Shown here in pieces: positions 7,078-7,574 of a DNA stretch of 7,574 bases. The stretch covers positions 1-7,574 of the forward strand of contig JAEZEM010000080.1 of the NCBI GenBank assembly GCA_023417745.1, given 5' to 3'. The DNA comes from Pseudomonadota bacterium (lineage in GTDB: Bacteria > Desulfobacterota > Desulfovibrionia > Desulfovibrionales > Desulfovibrionaceae). The stretch's first letter is position 1. Each line of letters begins with the position of its first letter. A program made the translations under genes and the position numbers. A model generated the notes under the pieces. That model had not been told where the DNA came from, did no database searches, and saw only the letters and a program-made list of their open reading frames with translations.

Positions 7078-7240
7078 CATCGGACACGCCGCCAACGGTC
7101 GTCGTCTGTTCGGGAGGGGCGGACGGCCCGGAGGCGGCCTACGGCCAACCGGCGCGTCAGGCGGGGATTTTTTCCGCGTCGTCGCGCGTCCGGGCAAGGC
7201 CGGCCATGGCCAGACACCCTTCCCCTTCAGGAGACGTTCC

Positions 7241-7574
7241 ATGTCGAAATTGCGGTTTTCCCAGGTTTTGCTTAAGATCAGCGGCGAGGCGTTGGCTGGC
7301 GGTCGGCCGTTTGGCATCGACAACCAGACCATCACGAATTTTTGCCGGGAGATCGTGTCGGCAACCGAAAAGGGGGCCAGGGTCTCCCTGGTCATCGGCG
7401 GCGGCAACATTTTTCGCGGCGTCTCGGAGCAGGCCGCCGGCATGGACCGGTCCTCGGCCGACTACATGGGGATGCTGGCCACGGTGTTAAACGCCCTGGC
7501 CGTGCAGGAAGGGCTGGAGAAGCAGGGACTGTCCACCCGCGTCATGTCGGCCATCACCATGCGCGAGGTCTGCG
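7241..7574 (+). CDS. pyrH: UMP kinase, N-terminal part (cut by right edge)
   Basis: The first 111 residues are present; the gene continues past the window. PyrH converts UMP to UDP with ATP in pyrimidine nucleotide synthesis and acts as a cytoplasmic hexamer. Family signs are the amino-acid-kinase start VLLKISGEAL (9-18), the phosphate-binding glycine loop IGGGNIFRG (52-60) and the UMP-binding helix region with ADYMGMLATVLNALAVQ (73-89). RVMSAITMREVC follows at 100-111. The ATG at 7241 is chosen because CAGGAG (7228-7233) is seven bases upstream and the protein then begins with the normal short MSKLRFSQ leader. It lies in the conserved rpsB-tsf-pyrH order but behind a strong terminator and a long structured gap. 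This suggests separate control or regulated readthrough. The UMP kinase call is secure, although the C-terminal half is not visible. Confidence 0.95.
   Translation, partial: MSKLRFSQVLLKISGEALAGGRPFGIDNQTITNFCREIVSATEKGARVSLVIGGGNIFRGVSEQAAGMDRSSADYMGMLATVLNALAVQEGLEKQGLSTRVMSAITMREVC

Noticed and set aside
7193..7212. GGCCGGCC and TGGCCA palindromes just upstream of pyrH
   Set aside because: Short GC palindromes are expected by chance at this base composition and have no conserved context here.

Overview
The window is GC-rich chromosomal DNA. Its gene content, its short EF-Ts and its RNase J next to a small acyltransferase suggest a sulfate-reducing Desulfovibrionaceae relative (Desulfovibrio or Solidesulfovibrio type). 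That placement is inferred from gene content and protein character, not from a search. Base composition looks uniform, and I see no insertion sequence, integrase, CRISPR array, tRNA, rRNA or other sign of recent transfer.

Left part (1-2027, minus strand): three genes read leftwards. The first transcribed is a stand-alone CheY-like response regulator (1632-2027). Next is a 102-residue free-standing glycogen-binding-type (CBM48) protein (1183-1491). Last is a CgeB-like GT-B glycosyltransferase that runs off the left edge (1-952). The gaps between them are 140 and 230 bases and hold several hairpins. One hairpin overlaps the Shine-Dalgarno sequence of the CBM48 gene.

Middle (2028-5426, plus strand): a 205-base divergent control region is followed by a compact operon. 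It carries a PlsC-like acyltransferase (2233-2946), ribonuclease J (2943-4598, ATGA overlap with plsC) and a fumarylacetoacetate-hydrolase-family enzyme (4615-5388). A GC-rich hairpin plus T-run closes it at 5396-5426. These genes join phospholipid synthesis, mRNA turnover and small-molecule metabolism.

Right part (5427-7574, plus strand): the translation cluster rpsB-tsf (5543-6934) has a structured leader and ends in a very strong intrinsic terminator. After a 259-base gap rich in inverted repeats comes pyrH (UMP kinase, from 7241), cut by the right edge. The order rpsB-tsf-pyrH is widely conserved, but here pyrH must have its own promoter or depend on readthrough.

Most of the window is core genome. 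The points worth a second look are regulatory: the rpsB leader, the pyrH leader with mutually exclusive hairpins, and the sequestered ribosome site of the CBM48 gene. One protein-level oddity stands out: the FAH-family enzyme appears to have Arg where the family's catalytic His sits. I found no convincing new multi-gene system.
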